The translations under genes and the position numbers were made by a program. From Streptomyces verrucosisporus (lineage in GTDB: Bacteria > Actinomycetota > Actinomycetes > Streptomycetales > Streptomycetaceae): DNA of 64,000 nucleotides. Positions 37,784-46,925 of the stretch are shown here, in pieces (position 1 is the stretch's first letter; the number at the start of each line of letters is the position of its first letter). The notes beneath the pieces are model-generated. The model saw nothing but the letters and a program-made list of their open reading frames with translations. It was not told the origin of the DNA and did no database searches. Location of the stretch: assembly GCF_017114865.1 (NCBI RefSeq), contig NZ_JADEYH010000001.1, forward strand, positions 1 to 64,000, read 5' to 3'.

Positions 37784-38743
37784 TCAGGCGGGCGGAGAAG
37801 CGGCGGTGACCTGCCGGTGCGCGATCTCGGCGAGTGCGCGCTGCCCCTCCGGGCCGGGATGGAACCAGTCCCAGGAGCTCAGCTCACGGGCGGTGAAACG
37901 GTATTCGTGCACCGCTCCGCCGTCGTGCCGGCAGCGCGTGTCGCGCTCGCAGGCATCCGCCAGCGCGGCGTTGTACGCCCGCACCCGCGCCGACACCTTC
38001 GCCCGCCGCTCTGCCGCCTCGGTGTCCGAGGCCTGCGCCCCGCCCAGCATCGACGGGCAGACGCCCAGCTGCCACACCTGCGCGGCCACCGGGTGGGACC
38101 GCCCCAGGGACCACAGCCGCTCCAGGTCCGGCACGCCGGCCACGTACACCTGGGTCTTCGGTGAGGCCCGGCGCAGGGTGCGCAGTGCCTCGGCGAAGTC
38201 GGCGCGGAACTCCTCCACCGGCGTCATCCGCTCCACCGTCGGCCGGCAGGCGTCGTTCGCCCCGATCAGCACCGTGACCAGCTCGGGCCGGTGCGCCGCG
38301 GCCTTCCGGGCCTGGGCGGGCAGCTCGGCCATCAGGGCGCCGGAGCGCGCGTGGTTCCAGGTCGTGGCGGCGGGGATGCCCAGCCGCCGGGCCAGGCTGT
38401 CCACCTCCGGGGAGGTGCCGGTGGCCCAGGACGCCTCCGGGCAGTCGTCCAGCAGCGAGCAGGCGTCGAAGGCGCGGGTGATGGAGTCGCCCAAGGCTGC
38501 CAGCGAGTCGGGGCCGGTCTCCCACGAGGGCGAGGGAGAAGGGGAGGGAGAAGGCGGGGAGGAGGGGCGGGCACCGGCGGACGCGCCCCGGGAGTGCGGC
38601 GCACCACCGCCGAAGCCGCCGCACGACACGGCGAACACGAGGAGGGCCACGGTGGCGGCGACCGCGGCCCAGGCGGCGGGCGGCGGTCCTCCGCGGCGGG
38701 CACGTACCGCAGGTGGAGGGCCGGACGGCGTGTCGTCTCGCAC
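37784..38743 (-). CDS. SGNH/GDSL hydrolase lipoprotein
   Basis: A 319-residue esterase-like protein. The signal segment AAWAAVAATVALLVFAVSC ends in a lipobox Cys, followed by a Ser/Pro linker and the SGNH domain: ALGDSITRAFD (Ser block), LIGANDACRP (Asn block) and SWDWFHPGPEG (Asp-x-x-His). It should be anchored on the outer face of the membrane and deacylate an unknown ester. GTG 38743 gives a normal-length signal; another GTG at 38827 would add 28 residues. Confidence 0.85.
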   Translation of the reverse strand: MRDDTPSGPPPAVRARRGGPPPAAWAAVAATVALLVFAVSCGGFGGGAPHSRGASAGARPSSPPSPSPSPSPSWETGPDSLAALGDSITRAFDACSLLDDCPEASWATGTSPEVDSLARRLGIPAATTWNHARSGALMAELPAQARKAAAHRPELVTVLIGANDACRPTVERMTPVEEFRADFAEALRTLRRASPKTQVYVAGVPDLERLWSLGRSHPVAAQVWQLGVCPSMLGGAQASDTEAAERRAKVSARVRAYNAALADACERDTRCRHDGGAVHEYRFTARELSSWDWFHPGPEGQRALAEIAHRQVTAASPPA

Positions 38744-39084
38744 GGGTGCGCCCCCGTTCCTTCCTGTGTCCCGGTGGGGTGATGGTTCGGACGGGTGGGT
38801 TGACCGCCTCGGCCGACGGTACGTCACCCCATGGGTGCCGTGGCACGGTAGCTTTTGCCATGACGGTCCGAAAATGGCCGCCGGACACGTTTGACAGATT
38901 ACATCGCGTCACTTGCTGTCCCTTTTAGGGAGAATCGGCACGGATAGTGTTTACTGTTCGTAACTTCGGGTGCCGGAAGACACGTGACCGATGGGACAAG
39001 ATGTCGACCGGTGACCCGGCGCATGGCCGGCAGGGATTCGAGGCCGCCACGGAAGGTCGCACTCGAACCACACAGGAGGTCCCG
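38744..39084. other. Divergent promoter region between SGNH lipoprotein and DUF3145 genes
   Basis: 341 bp, relatively AT-rich at 38880-38990. It contains a TTGACA hexamer at 38891-38896, the small inverted repeat TCCCTTTTAGGGA at 38929-38941, and TAGTGT at 38945-38950 as a possible -10 for the DUF3145 gene. No coding sequence is convincing. Confidence 0.4.
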
Positions 39085-39579
39085 GTGACGACACGTGGAG
39101 TTCTGTACGTGCACTCCGCCCCCCGCGCACTGTGCCCGCACGTCGAATGGGCCGTCGCGGGAGTGCTCGGCGCGCGCGTCGGCCTCGACTGGATCAAGCA
39201 GCCCGCCTCCCCGGGCACCTGGCGCGCGGAGCTGTCCTGGCAGGGCGAGCCGGGTACCGCCTCCAAACTCGCCTCCGCGCTGCGCGGCTGGCGCATGCTC
39301 CGCTTCGAGGTGACCTCCGAGCCCTGCTCCACAGCGGAGGGCGAGCGCTACAGCTCCACCCCCGAACTGGGCATCTTCCACGCGGTCACCGGCATGCACG
39401 GCGACATCCTCATCCCCGAGGACCGGCTGCGCGCCGCCGTGGACCGGGCCGCGCGCGGCGAGACCGAGCTGGAAGCCGAGATCTCCAAGCTCCTGGGCAA
39501 GCCCTGGGACGACGAACTGGAGCCCTTCCGCTACGCGGGCGAGGGCGCCCCGGTGCGCTGGCTGCACCAGGTGGTCTGA
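39085..39579 (+). CDS. DUF3145 family protein
   Basis: A 164-residue conserved actinobacterial protein of unknown function. Conserved stretches include YVHSAPRALCPHVEWAVAGV and WQGEPGTASKLASALRGW. It sits, as usual in Streptomyces, next to and converging on the fabF end of the fatty-acid operon. GTG follows a strong AGGAGGT site 5 bp away; an in-frame upstream extension has no such site. No membrane segment or known catalytic motif. Confidence 0.9.
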   Translation: MTTRGVLYVHSAPRALCPHVEWAVAGVLGARVGLDWIKQPASPGTWRAELSWQGEPGTASKLASALRGWRMLRFEVTSEPCSTAEGERYSSTPELGIFHAVTGMHGDILIPEDRLRAAVDRAARGETELEAEISKLLGKPWDDELEPFRYAGEGAPVRWLHQVV

Positions 39580-39799
39580 CACCGGTGCGGCCGCGCGACG
39601 ACGTGGCCGTACCCACCGGGCCCGGAGCCCGCCCGGCCCGTGCGCCCCACCCCGGCCGTGCGCCCCGCAGGACCGAGCCCGGCGGACCGGACGGTGCCCG
39701 CCCGCCCCCGCCCCGGGCGCGGTGACGGCTCACGGCCTCCCGCGCGGCCCCGGCCTCCGCCTTCTGTACCCACCCCCGCCCGAACCCGTCTCCTCCGCA

Positions 39800-39844
39800 C
39801 GCCCGAGGGGCCCGCCGGACGGTGTCCGGCGGGCCCCTCGGGCG
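39800..39844. terminator. Very strong bidirectional terminator
   Basis: A 21-bp perfect stem (left arm 39800-39820, right arm 39824-39844; core GGGGCCCGCC / GGCGGGCCCC) with a 3-nt loop GGT, between the convergent DUF3145 gene and the end of the fab operon (16 bp from the fabF stop). It is the most stable hairpin in the window. Confidence 0.85.
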
Positions 39845-39859
39845 GTGCTCATGCGGCGT

Positions 39860-41122
39860 TCACGCTGTGCGGAAGGCCACGACGACGTTGTGGCCGCCGA
39901 AGCCGAAGGAGTTGTTGATCGCCACCAGCGGCCCCTCGCCCAGCGGGCGCGGCCCGCCGGTCACGATGTCGGCGTCGATCTCCTCGTCCAGGTCGTCGAC
40001 GTTGATGGTCGGCGGCGCCGTGCGGTGGTGCAGCGCCAGCACCGTCGCCACCGTCTCGATACCGCCCGCGCCACCCAGCAGATGACCGGTCATGGACTTG
40101 GTGGCGGAAATGGCGACATGGTCCAGGTCGGAACCCAGCACCTTGCGCAGCGCCTTGATCTCGGCGACGTCGCCCTGCGGGGTGGAGGTGGCGTGCGCGT
40201 TGAGGTGCGCGATCTCCGAAGGGTTGAGACCGGTGCTCTCCAGCAGGCCCTGCAGGGCGTCGGCGATGCCCCGGCCGGCCGGCTCGGGCTGCGCGATGTG
40301 GTGGTTGTCCGCGGACAGGCCCTGCCCCAGCACCTCGCAGTAGACCTTCGCGCCGCGCCGGGCGGCGTGCTCGGCCGACTCCAGCACGACGACGCCCGCG
40401 CCCTCGCCGAGCACGAAGCCGTCGCGGGCCCTGTCGTAGGGGCGCGAGACCTTCGCCGGGTCCCCGTCGTTCTTCGACAGCGCCATCATGTTGGCGAACG
40501 CCGCGATGGGCAGCGGGTGGATCGCAGCCTCGGTGCCGCCCGCGACGACCACGTCGGCGCGTCCGGTACGGATCATCTCCACGGCGTAGCCCACCGCCTC
40601 GGCGCCCGAGGCGCAGGCGCTGACCGGGGCGTGCACGCCCGCCTGGGCGCCCACCTCCAGGCCCACGTTGGCCGAGGGGCCGTTGGGCATCAGCATCGGC
40701 ACGGTGTGCGGGGAGACGCGGCGTACGCCCTTCTCCTTGAGCACGTCGTACTGGTCGAGCAGGGTGGTGACACCGCCGATGCCGGAGGCGACGACGGTGC
40801 CGAGCCGGCCCGGGTCCACCTGTCCGCTCTCCCCGGCGCGGCCCTCGAAGCCGGCGTCCGCCCACGCCTCGCGGGCCGCGATCAGCGCGAACTGCGCCGA
40901 GCGGTCCAGCTTGCGGGCGAGCGGACGGGGCAGGACCTCGGACGGGTCGACCGCCGCCCGCGCGGCGATCCTCACGGGCAGTTCGGCCGCCCACTCCTGC
41001 TCCAGGGCCCTGACCCCGGAGCGGCCGGCGAGCAGGCTCTTCCACGTCGATGCGCTGTCGCCACCCAGCGGTGTGGTTGCGCCGATACCGGTGACGACCA
41101 CGGTGTGGTGGGTCGCGTTCAC
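39860..41122 (-). CDS. fabF: 3-oxoacyl-ACP synthase II (FabF)
   Basis: A 420-residue condensing enzyme that elongates acyl-ACP with malonyl-ACP in type II fatty-acid synthesis. Active site: Cys170 (VSACASGAEA), His in NAHATSTPQGD and His in KSMTGHLLGGAGG, the C-H-H triad of KAS I/II. GTG 41122 gives the usual VNATHHTVVVTGIG start; a longer in-frame start would add 14 residues. Last gene of fabD-fabH-acpP-fabF, 87 bp after acpP. Confidence 0.96.
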   Translation of the reverse strand: MNATHHTVVVTGIGATTPLGGDSASTWKSLLAGRSGVRALEQEWAAELPVRIAARAAVDPSEVLPRPLARKLDRSAQFALIAAREAWADAGFEGRAGESGQVDPGRLGTVVASGIGGVTTLLDQYDVLKEKGVRRVSPHTVPMLMPNGPSANVGLEVGAQAGVHAPVSACASGAEAVGYAVEMIRTGRADVVVAGGTEAAIHPLPIAAFANMMALSKNDGDPAKVSRPYDRARDGFVLGEGAGVVVLESAEHAARRGAKVYCEVLGQGLSADNHHIAQPEPAGRGIADALQGLLESTGLNPSEIAHLNAHATSTPQGDVAEIKALRKVLGSDLDHVAISATKSMTGHLLGGAGGIETVATVLALHHRTAPPTINVDDLDEEIDADIVTGGPRPLGEGPLVAINNSFGFGGHNVVVAFRTA

Positions 41123-41209
41123 AGGAATTTCTCCACTGGTAGGGGAAGTGCGGTCATCCGCCACCGCGGGGCGGGTGGCGACAAACGCTTCAACGGGTGT
41201 GCGGACCGG

Positions 41210-41458
41210 TCAGTCCTGGTGGTTGAGGATGTAGTCCACCGCGTCGCCGACGGTCTTGAGGTTCTTGACGTCGTCGTCCGGGATCTTGACGCCGAAGCGC
41301 TCCTCGGCGGCGACGACGACCTCGACCATGGACAGCGAGTCGACGTCCAGGTCGTCGGTGAAGGACTTGTCCAGCTGGACGTCCTCGGTCGGGATGCCGG
41401 CGATCTCGTTGACGATCTCGGCGAGACCCTCGACGATCTCTTCCTTGGTGGCGGCCAT
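41210..41458 (-). CDS. acpP: Acyl carrier protein
   Basis: An 82-residue acidic four-helix protein that carries the growing acyl chain. Ser41 in DVDSLSMVEVV receives 4'-phosphopantetheine. It lies between fabH and fabF, the standard Streptomyces order. ATG follows AAGGAGCGCC. Confidence 0.98.
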   Translation of the reverse strand: MAATKEEIVEGLAEIVNEIAGIPTEDVQLDKSFTDDLDVDSLSMVEVVVAAEERFGVKIPDDDVKNLKTVGDAVDYILNHQD

Positions 41459-41544
41459 GGTGGCGCTCCTTCGTTTCGTGTTACGCGTGGTGGGTTGTGG
41501 TCCGGTGTACTGCGGTCCGGTGTACTGCGGCGCGGAACATCCGG

Positions 41545-42549
41545 CTATGGGAGGGTAACGACCGTCGCCGCGTAGACGAGACCCGCCCCGAAGCCGATGA
41601 CGAGCGCGGTGTCGCCGCTCTTCGCCTGCCCGGTCGCCAGCAGCCGCTCCATGGCGAGCGGAATGGAGGCGGCCGAGGTGTTGCCGGTGGTCTCCACATC
41701 ACGGGCGACCGTGACGTGCTCCGGCAGTTTGAGGGTCTTCACCATCGAGTCGATGATCCGCATGTTGGCCTGGTGCGGGATGAAGACGTCCAGGTCGTCG
41801 GAGGTGAGCCCGGCCGCCTCCAGTGCCTGCTGGGCGACCTTGGCCATCTCGAAGACGGCCCAGCGGAAGACCGTCTGGCCCTCCTGGCGGAGCGCCGGGA
41901 ACTTCTCGACCTCGCCCTCGCGGTAGTCGTCCCACGGCACGGTCTGCGAGATGACGTCCGCCTTGTCGCCCTCAGAACCCCACACCGTGGGGCCGATGGC
42001 GGGCTCCTCGGACGGGCCGACGACGACCGCCCCGGCGCCGTCGCCGAAGAGGAAGGCGGTGGTGCGGTCCGTCAGATCCGTCAGGTCCGACAGCCGTTCG
42101 ACGCCGACGACCAGCACGTACTGCGCGCTGCCCTCCACCACCAGGCCCTTGGCGATGGTCAGTCCGTAGCCGAAGCCCGCACAGGCCGCGGAGATGTCGA
42201 AGGCGGCGGCCTTGCCGGTGCCCAGCCGGTGGGCGACCTCGGTGGCGATCGAGGGGGTCTGCTTGAAGTGGGAGACGGTCGAGATCACGACCGCGCCGAT
42301 CTGCTCGGGGGTGATCCCCGCGTCCGCGATCGCCTTGCCCGCCGCGGCGAGCGTCATCTCGGCGACGGTCTCCTCCGGCCCGGCCCAGTGCCGGGTGGTA
42401 ATGCCCGAACGGGAGCGGATCCACTCGTCGGACGAGTCGATGTGCTTGAGGATCTCCTCGTTGGGCACCACGCGGGTCGGACGGTAGCCGCCGACTCCGA
42501 GGATGCGCGCGTACGGTGCGCCCTTCGCGGGCCTGATCTTCGCGGTCAT
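41545..42549 (-). CDS. fabH: 3-oxoacyl-ACP synthase III (FabH)
   Basis: A 334-residue initiating condensing enzyme that joins acyl-CoA starters to malonyl-ACP, setting straight or branched chains in Streptomyces. Catalytic Cys123 (ISAACAGFGYG), His in FIPHQANMRI and Asn in GNTSAASIP. It starts 14 bp after the fabD stop, so the two are co-transcribed. Confidence 0.97.
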   Translation of the reverse strand: MTAKIRPAKGAPYARILGVGGYRPTRVVPNEEILKHIDSSDEWIRSRSGITTRHWAGPEETVAEMTLAAAGKAIADAGITPEQIGAVVISTVSHFKQTPSIATEVAHRLGTGKAAAFDISAACAGFGYGLTIAKGLVVEGSAQYVLVVGVERLSDLTDLTDRTTAFLFGDGAGAVVVGPSEEPAIGPTVWGSEGDKADVISQTVPWDDYREGEVEKFPALRQEGQTVFRWAVFEMAKVAQQALEAAGLTSDDLDVFIPHQANMRIIDSMVKTLKLPEHVTVARDVETTGNTSAASIPLAMERLLATGQAKSGDTALVIGFGAGLVYAATVVTLP

Positions 42550-42563
42550 GCTCTCGCAAGCTC

Positions 42564-43526
42564 CTATCGACTGCTGTCCGGCCGCTGGGCCGCGGGAGAG
42601 ACGTGCTCGGCGATCAGCTCACGGGCCGCGTCGAGGTGCTCGGGGGTCTTCAGCGCCAGCGTCTTCACGCCCGGCAGGGCACGCCTGGCCAGGCCGGTGA
42701 GGGTGCCGCCGGGGCACACCTCGATCAGCGCGGTGACGCCCATCTCCTTGAACGTCTCCATGCACAGGTCCCAGCGCACCGGCCCGGCCACCTGCCGCAC
42801 CAGCCGCTTCAGGACCTCGCCGCCGTCGGAGACCGCCTGCCCGTCCCGGTTGGAGACGTAGGGCACGCGCGGGTCGTTGGGCGCCACGCCCTCGACGGCC
42901 TTCGCCAGCGCGTCGACGGCCGGGGCCATGTGGTGGGTGTGGAAGGCGCCCGCCACCGACAGCGCCTTGACCATCCGCACACCCTCCGGCTTGTCCTCGG
43001 CCAGGGCGGCGAGCTGCTCCATGGTGCCGGCGGCGACGATCTGGCCGGCGCCGTTGACGTTGGCCGGGGTCAGCCCCAGCTTCTCCAGATGCGCCGTCAC
43101 CGCCTGCTGATCACCGCCGAGTACGGCGGCCATGCCGGTCGGGGTGACGGCGGCGGCCTCGGCCATCGCCCGGCCCCGGGTGCGCACCAGCGCCATCGCG
43201 GCCTCGGGGGTGAGGACTCCGCCGACCGCGGCTGCGGTCAGTTCGCCCACGCTGTGGCCCGCGACGGCACCGAGGGAGTCCAGCGGGACGCCCTCCAGCA
43301 GCGCCTGCGCGGAGACCAGCCCCGCCGCCACCAGCAGCGGCTGGGCCACGGCCGTGTCGCGGATCCGCTCGGCGTCGGCCTCGGTGCCGTAGTGCACCAG
43401 GTCCAGGTCGACGGCGGCCGACCACTCACGCAGCCGGTCGGCGACGCCGGGGAGTTCGAGCCAGGGAGTCAGGAAGCCGGGCGTCTGGGCGCCCTGGCCG
43501 GGAGCGACGAGTACGAGCACTCTCAC
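42564..43526 (-). CDS. fabD: Malonyl-CoA:ACP transacylase (FabD)
   Basis: A 320-residue transacylase that loads malonyl groups on AcpP. APGQGAQTPGF is the N-terminal motif, Ser92 in AGHSVGE the nucleophile, and GAFHTHHM supplies the catalytic His. First gene of the fab operon. Two GTG codons (43526 and 43520) are possible starts; the second gives MLVLVAPGQG, the commoner form. Confidence 0.97.
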   Translation of the reverse strand: MRVLVLVAPGQGAQTPGFLTPWLELPGVADRLREWSAAVDLDLVHYGTEADAERIRDTAVAQPLLVAAGLVSAQALLEGVPLDSLGAVAGHSVGELTAAAVGGVLTPEAAMALVRTRGRAMAEAAAVTPTGMAAVLGGDQQAVTAHLEKLGLTPANVNGAGQIVAAGTMEQLAALAEDKPEGVRMVKALSVAGAFHTHHMAPAVDALAKAVEGVAPNDPRVPYVSNRDGQAVSDGGEVLKRLVRQVAGPVRWDLCMETFKEMGVTALIEVCPGGTLTGLARRALPGVKTLALKTPEHLDAARELIAEHVSPAAQRPDSSR

Positions 43527-43620
43527 ACTCTCTCTTGTCGACGGATGTCCACGCCGGTGGGGACCGGCACGAAGAACGGTCAGGGGAATTGTGGGAGGCC
43601 GACAAAACCGATGGGCATGA
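43527..43620 (-). promoter_or_regulatory. fabD operon promoter region
   Basis: The 94-bp gap between fasR and fabD, both on the minus strand, is relatively AT-rich at 43590-43620 and contains CACAAT on the minus strand. In S. coelicolor FasR is known to bind and activate the fab operon promoter; that the site is here is inferred from synteny. Confidence 0.45.
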
Positions 43621-44823
43621 CTATATCTGCCCGCCCCTGTCTGCCAGGCGACCCAGGATCAGCGCGACGCGCAGCGTGAACGCCGAACGGACGTCCGAGG
43701 GAGACCATCCGGTGACGTCCGTCACACGTCGCAGCCGGTAGCGAACGGTGTTGGGGTGCACGAACAGCATCCGCGCGGCCCCCTCCAGACTGCTGGCCTG
43801 CTCCAGATAAACACTCAAGGTTTCCAGGAGAGCGGCTCCGGCCTCCTGGAGCGGTCTGTAGATCTCCTCCACCAACAGCGCCCGCGCGGTGGGATCCGCG
43901 GCCATCGCGCGCTCGGGCAGCAGATCGTCCGCGAGCACTGGGCGCGGCGCGTCCGGCCACGCGGCGCACGCCTTCAGCCCGGCGGCGGCCGCCTGTGCCG
44001 ACCGCGTCGCCGACAGCAGGTCGCCCACCACGGGACCGGCCACCACCGGGCCCGCGGCGAACGGACCGATCAGCGACTTGGCGACGTGCAGCGGATCGTC
44101 CGAGCCGCCGGCGATGACCACCAGCCGGTCGCCCAGCACCCCGGTCAGCACCTGGAGCTTGGCGTGCCGGGAGGCACGCCGGATCGCCTCCACCGTCAGC
44201 TCGCTGTCCCCGTCGGGCGCGGTGCCCAGCACGACCGTCACATGCTCGGGGGAGCTCCAGCCCAGCGCCGCCGCACGGGAGACGGCCCCCTCGTCGGCCT
44301 CTCCGGAGAGCACGGCGTTGACCACCAGCGACTCCAGCCGCGCGTCCCACGCGCCGCGAGCCTCGGCGGCCTGCGCGTACACCTGGGCGGTGGCGAACGC
44401 TATCTCGCGGGCGTAGACCAGCAGCGCCTCGCGCAGTACGCCCTCGTCGCCGGGTGCGGCGACCTCGTCGATCGCCGCCTCCACGACCTCGATGGTGGTG
44501 CGGACCATCTCCACGGTCTGCCGCAGCGTGATCGTCCGCGTCAGCTCGCGCGGTGCGGTGCCGAACACGTCCGTGCTGATCGCCTGGGGCGTCTCGGGGT
44601 GTCGGAACCACTCGGTGAACGCCGCGATGCCCGCCTGCGCCACCAGGCCGATCCACGACCGGTTCTCCGGTGGCATCGCCCGGTACCAGGGCAGTTGCTC
44701 TCCCATGCGGGTGAGGGCGGCGGCGGCCAGCTTGCCGGAGGACTGCTCCAGCCGCCGCAGCGTCGCGGGGTGCGGGTGGGGGCGCTGCTTGTCGGGTGCT
44801 GGTGTCTGAGTGGGTTCTGGCAC
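43621..44823 (-). CDS. fasR: FasR, PucR-type activator of fatty-acid biosynthesis
   Basis: A 400-residue regulator. The N-terminal sensory half (RTITLRQTVEMVRTTIEVVE) is followed by a degenerate cyclase-like domain and a PucR HTH at about residues 340-395 (SLEGAARMLFVHPNTVRYRL). Position directly upstream of fabD and domain order match FasR, the S. coelicolor activator of fabDHPF. GTG start at 44823 has no clear Shine-Dalgarno; CAATAAG 8-15 bp upstream may be a -10, so the transcript could be near-leaderless. Divergent from the Uma2 gene. Confidence 0.92.
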   Translation of the reverse strand: MPEPTQTPAPDKQRPHPHPATLRRLEQSSGKLAAAALTRMGEQLPWYRAMPPENRSWIGLVAQAGIAAFTEWFRHPETPQAISTDVFGTAPRELTRTITLRQTVEMVRTTIEVVEAAIDEVAAPGDEGVLREALLVYAREIAFATAQVYAQAAEARGAWDARLESLVVNAVLSGEADEGAVSRAAALGWSSPEHVTVVLGTAPDGDSELTVEAIRRASRHAKLQVLTGVLGDRLVVIAGGSDDPLHVAKSLIGPFAAGPVVAGPVVGDLLSATRSAQAAAAGLKACAAWPDAPRPVLADDLLPERAMAADPTARALLVEEIYRPLQEAGAALLETLSVYLEQASSLEGAARMLFVHPNTVRYRLRRVTDVTGWSPSDVRSAFTLRVALILGRLADRGGQI

Positions 44824-44977
44824 GGGACAAGACTGCCTTATTGGTACGGCCGTGTGGGTGGCGGGTGTCGGATCCGTACAACGGGCGGGGCCCGGAACGG
44901 TGCCCGCCCGGCGCCGGCGCGTACGGCTTACGGTGACGGCGGAGCCGGTCAGGGGGTTCTGTGCTCAGGGGAGCGCT

Positions 44978-45553
44978 ATGTCCGTCGACTACGAGCGTAT
45001 GGCCGAGATCGCCGAGGAGCTGAGCAGGCACATCCTCGAGGAGGTCCGGGCCGTCGAGATCAGCGGCGAAGAGATCGTCATGATGATGTCCCCGGGCAAT
45101 CAGCACGAACTGATCGTCCGCCGGGTGGGCAAGCAGCTCGACGCCCAGGTCGATCGGCAGGGGGTGGATCTCATCGCCCACGGCGGTGCCGACCTGGAGG
45201 ACCGCGCTGTAGGAGTCAGACGGCGGCCGGACGTGATGGTCTTCCCCGAGAGTTGCCTGGAGACGGGCGAGGCCGTCCACCCTCACGAGGGCGAGGTCGA
45301 GGTCGGTGTCGTGGTCGTCTCGCGGACCAACCCGGAGAACGGCTACGAGGGGAAGACCCGCGACTACCCGGCGATGGGCATCCCCTACCACCTGTTGCTC
45401 GACCCCCGGAAGGGCAACGGGGCGCTCTGCTCCGGCATCCACCGCACCCCGGAGGGCCCGCGCTACGGCACGTCCACGGAGTTCGCCTTCGGCGAGACGG
45501 TGCGGGTGGGCGACTGGACGGTGGACACATCCGTCTTCCCGACGTACGGCTGA
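44978..45553 (+). CDS. Uma2-family (DUF820) restriction-endonuclease-fold protein
   Basis: A 191-residue protein of the Uma2 family, common in multiple copies in Streptomyces. The PD-(D/E)xK-like core has RRPDVMVFPES (Asp), EVEVGVVVVSRTNPENGYEGK (Glu-x-Lys region; quoted in part) and MGIPYHLLLDPRKG. Biological role unknown; nuclease activity is assumed from the fold only. ATG follows AGGGGAGCG; 150 bp of divergent spacer to fasR holds a hairpin CGGGCGGG/CCCGCCCG. Confidence 0.85.
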   Translation: MSVDYERMAEIAEELSRHILEEVRAVEISGEEIVMMMSPGNQHELIVRRVGKQLDAQVDRQGVDLIAHGGADLEDRAVGVRRRPDVMVFPESCLETGEAVHPHEGEVEVGVVVVSRTNPENGYEGKTRDYPAMGIPYHLLLDPRKGNGALCSGIHRTPEGPRYGTSTEFAFGETVRVGDWTVDTSVFPTYG

Positions 45554-45579
45554 ACGCCCCGGCGCGGAGGCTCAGCCGC

Positions 45580-46851
45580 TCAGCCGGAGGTCCGATGCCC
45601 GCGGGCCCGGGCGCCGGCCCGGGCGGCCGGCTTTCCGGCCGGGCGCGGACGGGGACGCAGGAGTCGGTGGAGCCCGGCGGCGGCGAGCTGGAGGGCCGCG
45701 ATCCCCAGCAGCAACAGGTGCGGCGGCAGCCCGGCCACGGCCCCGGCGAGTGCCGAACCGCAGGCCGCCGCCGAGATCTTCAGCCCCGCCCCGATGGTGA
45801 AGACCTGTGCCCGCACCCCGGGCGGGGAGTGGTCGGCGCGGATGCGCAGCGTGGCGCTCAGCAGCGGCCCCTCGAAGACGCCCACCACCGCGAACAGCAC
45901 TGCCTGCGCGGTGAACGAGGGCATGGCAGCGGCGGCCGCCAGGCCCAGTCCCGCACCGGTCAGGCAGAGGGGGACCAGACGCCGGGCGGGGAAGGACCGC
46001 AGCCACCGGGCCACCGCCAGGGAACCCGCCAGCGCTCCGAGAGCCAGCGCCGTCATCAGCACGCCCCCGGCGTCCGGGCGGCCCCGGTCGCCGGCGAGGA
46101 GCACCGCGGTGGTGGTCAGGCCGCCGACGCCGACGAAGGCCAGGGAGGTGGCGACGGTGACCGCGCGCAACTCCCGCAGGTGCCACATCGCCGCCAGCCC
46201 CGCCCCGAGATCGGCCCGCAGCGTCCTGCGGGGCTCCGGGCCGGGCGCCGCGGTTCCGTCCCCGCTTTCGCATCCGCCCGCATCCGCCCGCCCGTGCGGC
46301 AGCGCCGCCGCGGTGGCGGCCGCACCTGCCGCCGAAACGGCCAGCAGCAACACGGCCGGGGCGGGCGAGGCCAGCGCGGCGATCACGCTCACCAGGGCGG
46401 GACCGGCCACCGACACGGCGTTGTAGGTGGCCGCGTCCAGGGCGTACGCGCGGTCGCGGTCCGCCCCCTCGGGCACCAGACGTGCCAGCAGGCCGGACAG
46501 TCCGCCGGTGGCCACCGGGCCGCAGCCGCCGCCGAGGGCGGCGACGGCCAGTACCACGGGCAGGGGCGCGCGTCCGGTGATCGCCGCCAGCACCGCGATG
46601 CCGGCAGCGAGGCCGCCCAGCGTGCCCAGGTAGAACAGCCGGGGGTTGCGGGCCCGTTCGGCCAGCGCCCCCGTCAGCGGCGCGGCCAGTACGTGCGGGG
46701 CCATCCAGGCGGTGAGCACGAACGCGCCCTGGGCGGCGCTGCCGGTGCGGTGCATCGCCAGCATCACCACGGCCACCGCCATGCCCTCCTCGGCGAGCCG
46801 CGCGAGGAGGGCGGTGGCCAGATAGGGCCTCAGCCCGGTGTGCGGACGCAC
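45580..46851 (-). CDS. MFS transporter
   Basis: A 423-residue membrane protein with 12 predicted helices split 6+6 by a hydrophilic loop (about residues 185-215). The loop 2-3 motif is GALAERARNPRLFYLG. LAFVGVGGLTTTAVLLAGDRG and FEGPLLSATLRIRADHSPPG fit the exporter-like group of small actinobacterial MFS proteins. Substrate unknown. It is divergent from a CGNR zinc-finger protein across 74 bp that contain an inverted repeat, so that protein probably regulates it. Confidence 0.87.
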   Translation of the reverse strand: MRPHTGLRPYLATALLARLAEEGMAVAVVMLAMHRTGSAAQGAFVLTAWMAPHVLAAPLTGALAERARNPRLFYLGTLGGLAAGIAVLAAITGRAPLPVVLAVAALGGGCGPVATGGLSGLLARLVPEGADRDRAYALDAATYNAVSVAGPALVSVIAALASPAPAVLLLAVSAAGAAATAAALPHGRADAGGCESGDGTAAPGPEPRRTLRADLGAGLAAMWHLRELRAVTVATSLAFVGVGGLTTTAVLLAGDRGRPDAGGVLMTALALGALAGSLAVARWLRSFPARRLVPLCLTGAGLGLAAAAAMPSFTAQAVLFAVVGVFEGPLLSATLRIRADHSPPGVRAQVFTIGAGLKISAAACGSALAGAVAGLPPHLLLLGIAALQLAAAGLHRLLRPRPRPAGKPAARAGARARGHRTSG

Positions 46852-46867
46852 GGGCGCCTCCCGAGGT

Positions 46868-46895
46868 GTAACGCCATTTTGGAAAAAGACGTTAC
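46868..46895. promoter_or_regulatory. Putative operator between MFS and CGNR genes
   Basis: GTAACG and CGTTAC arms separated by a 16-bp AT-rich spacer, in the centre of the 74-bp divergent gap. Candidate binding site for the CGNR protein, which would control its own exporter. Confidence 0.45.
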
Positions 46896-46925
46896 CCTGT
46901 GCGGGGCCGGCGAGGGGAGAGATAT

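Noticed and set aside
44882..44910. Hairpin CGGGCGGG/CCCGCCCG before the Uma2 gene as a riboswitch
   Set aside because: A single simple stem with no further conserved structure; equally likely by chance in GC-rich DNA.
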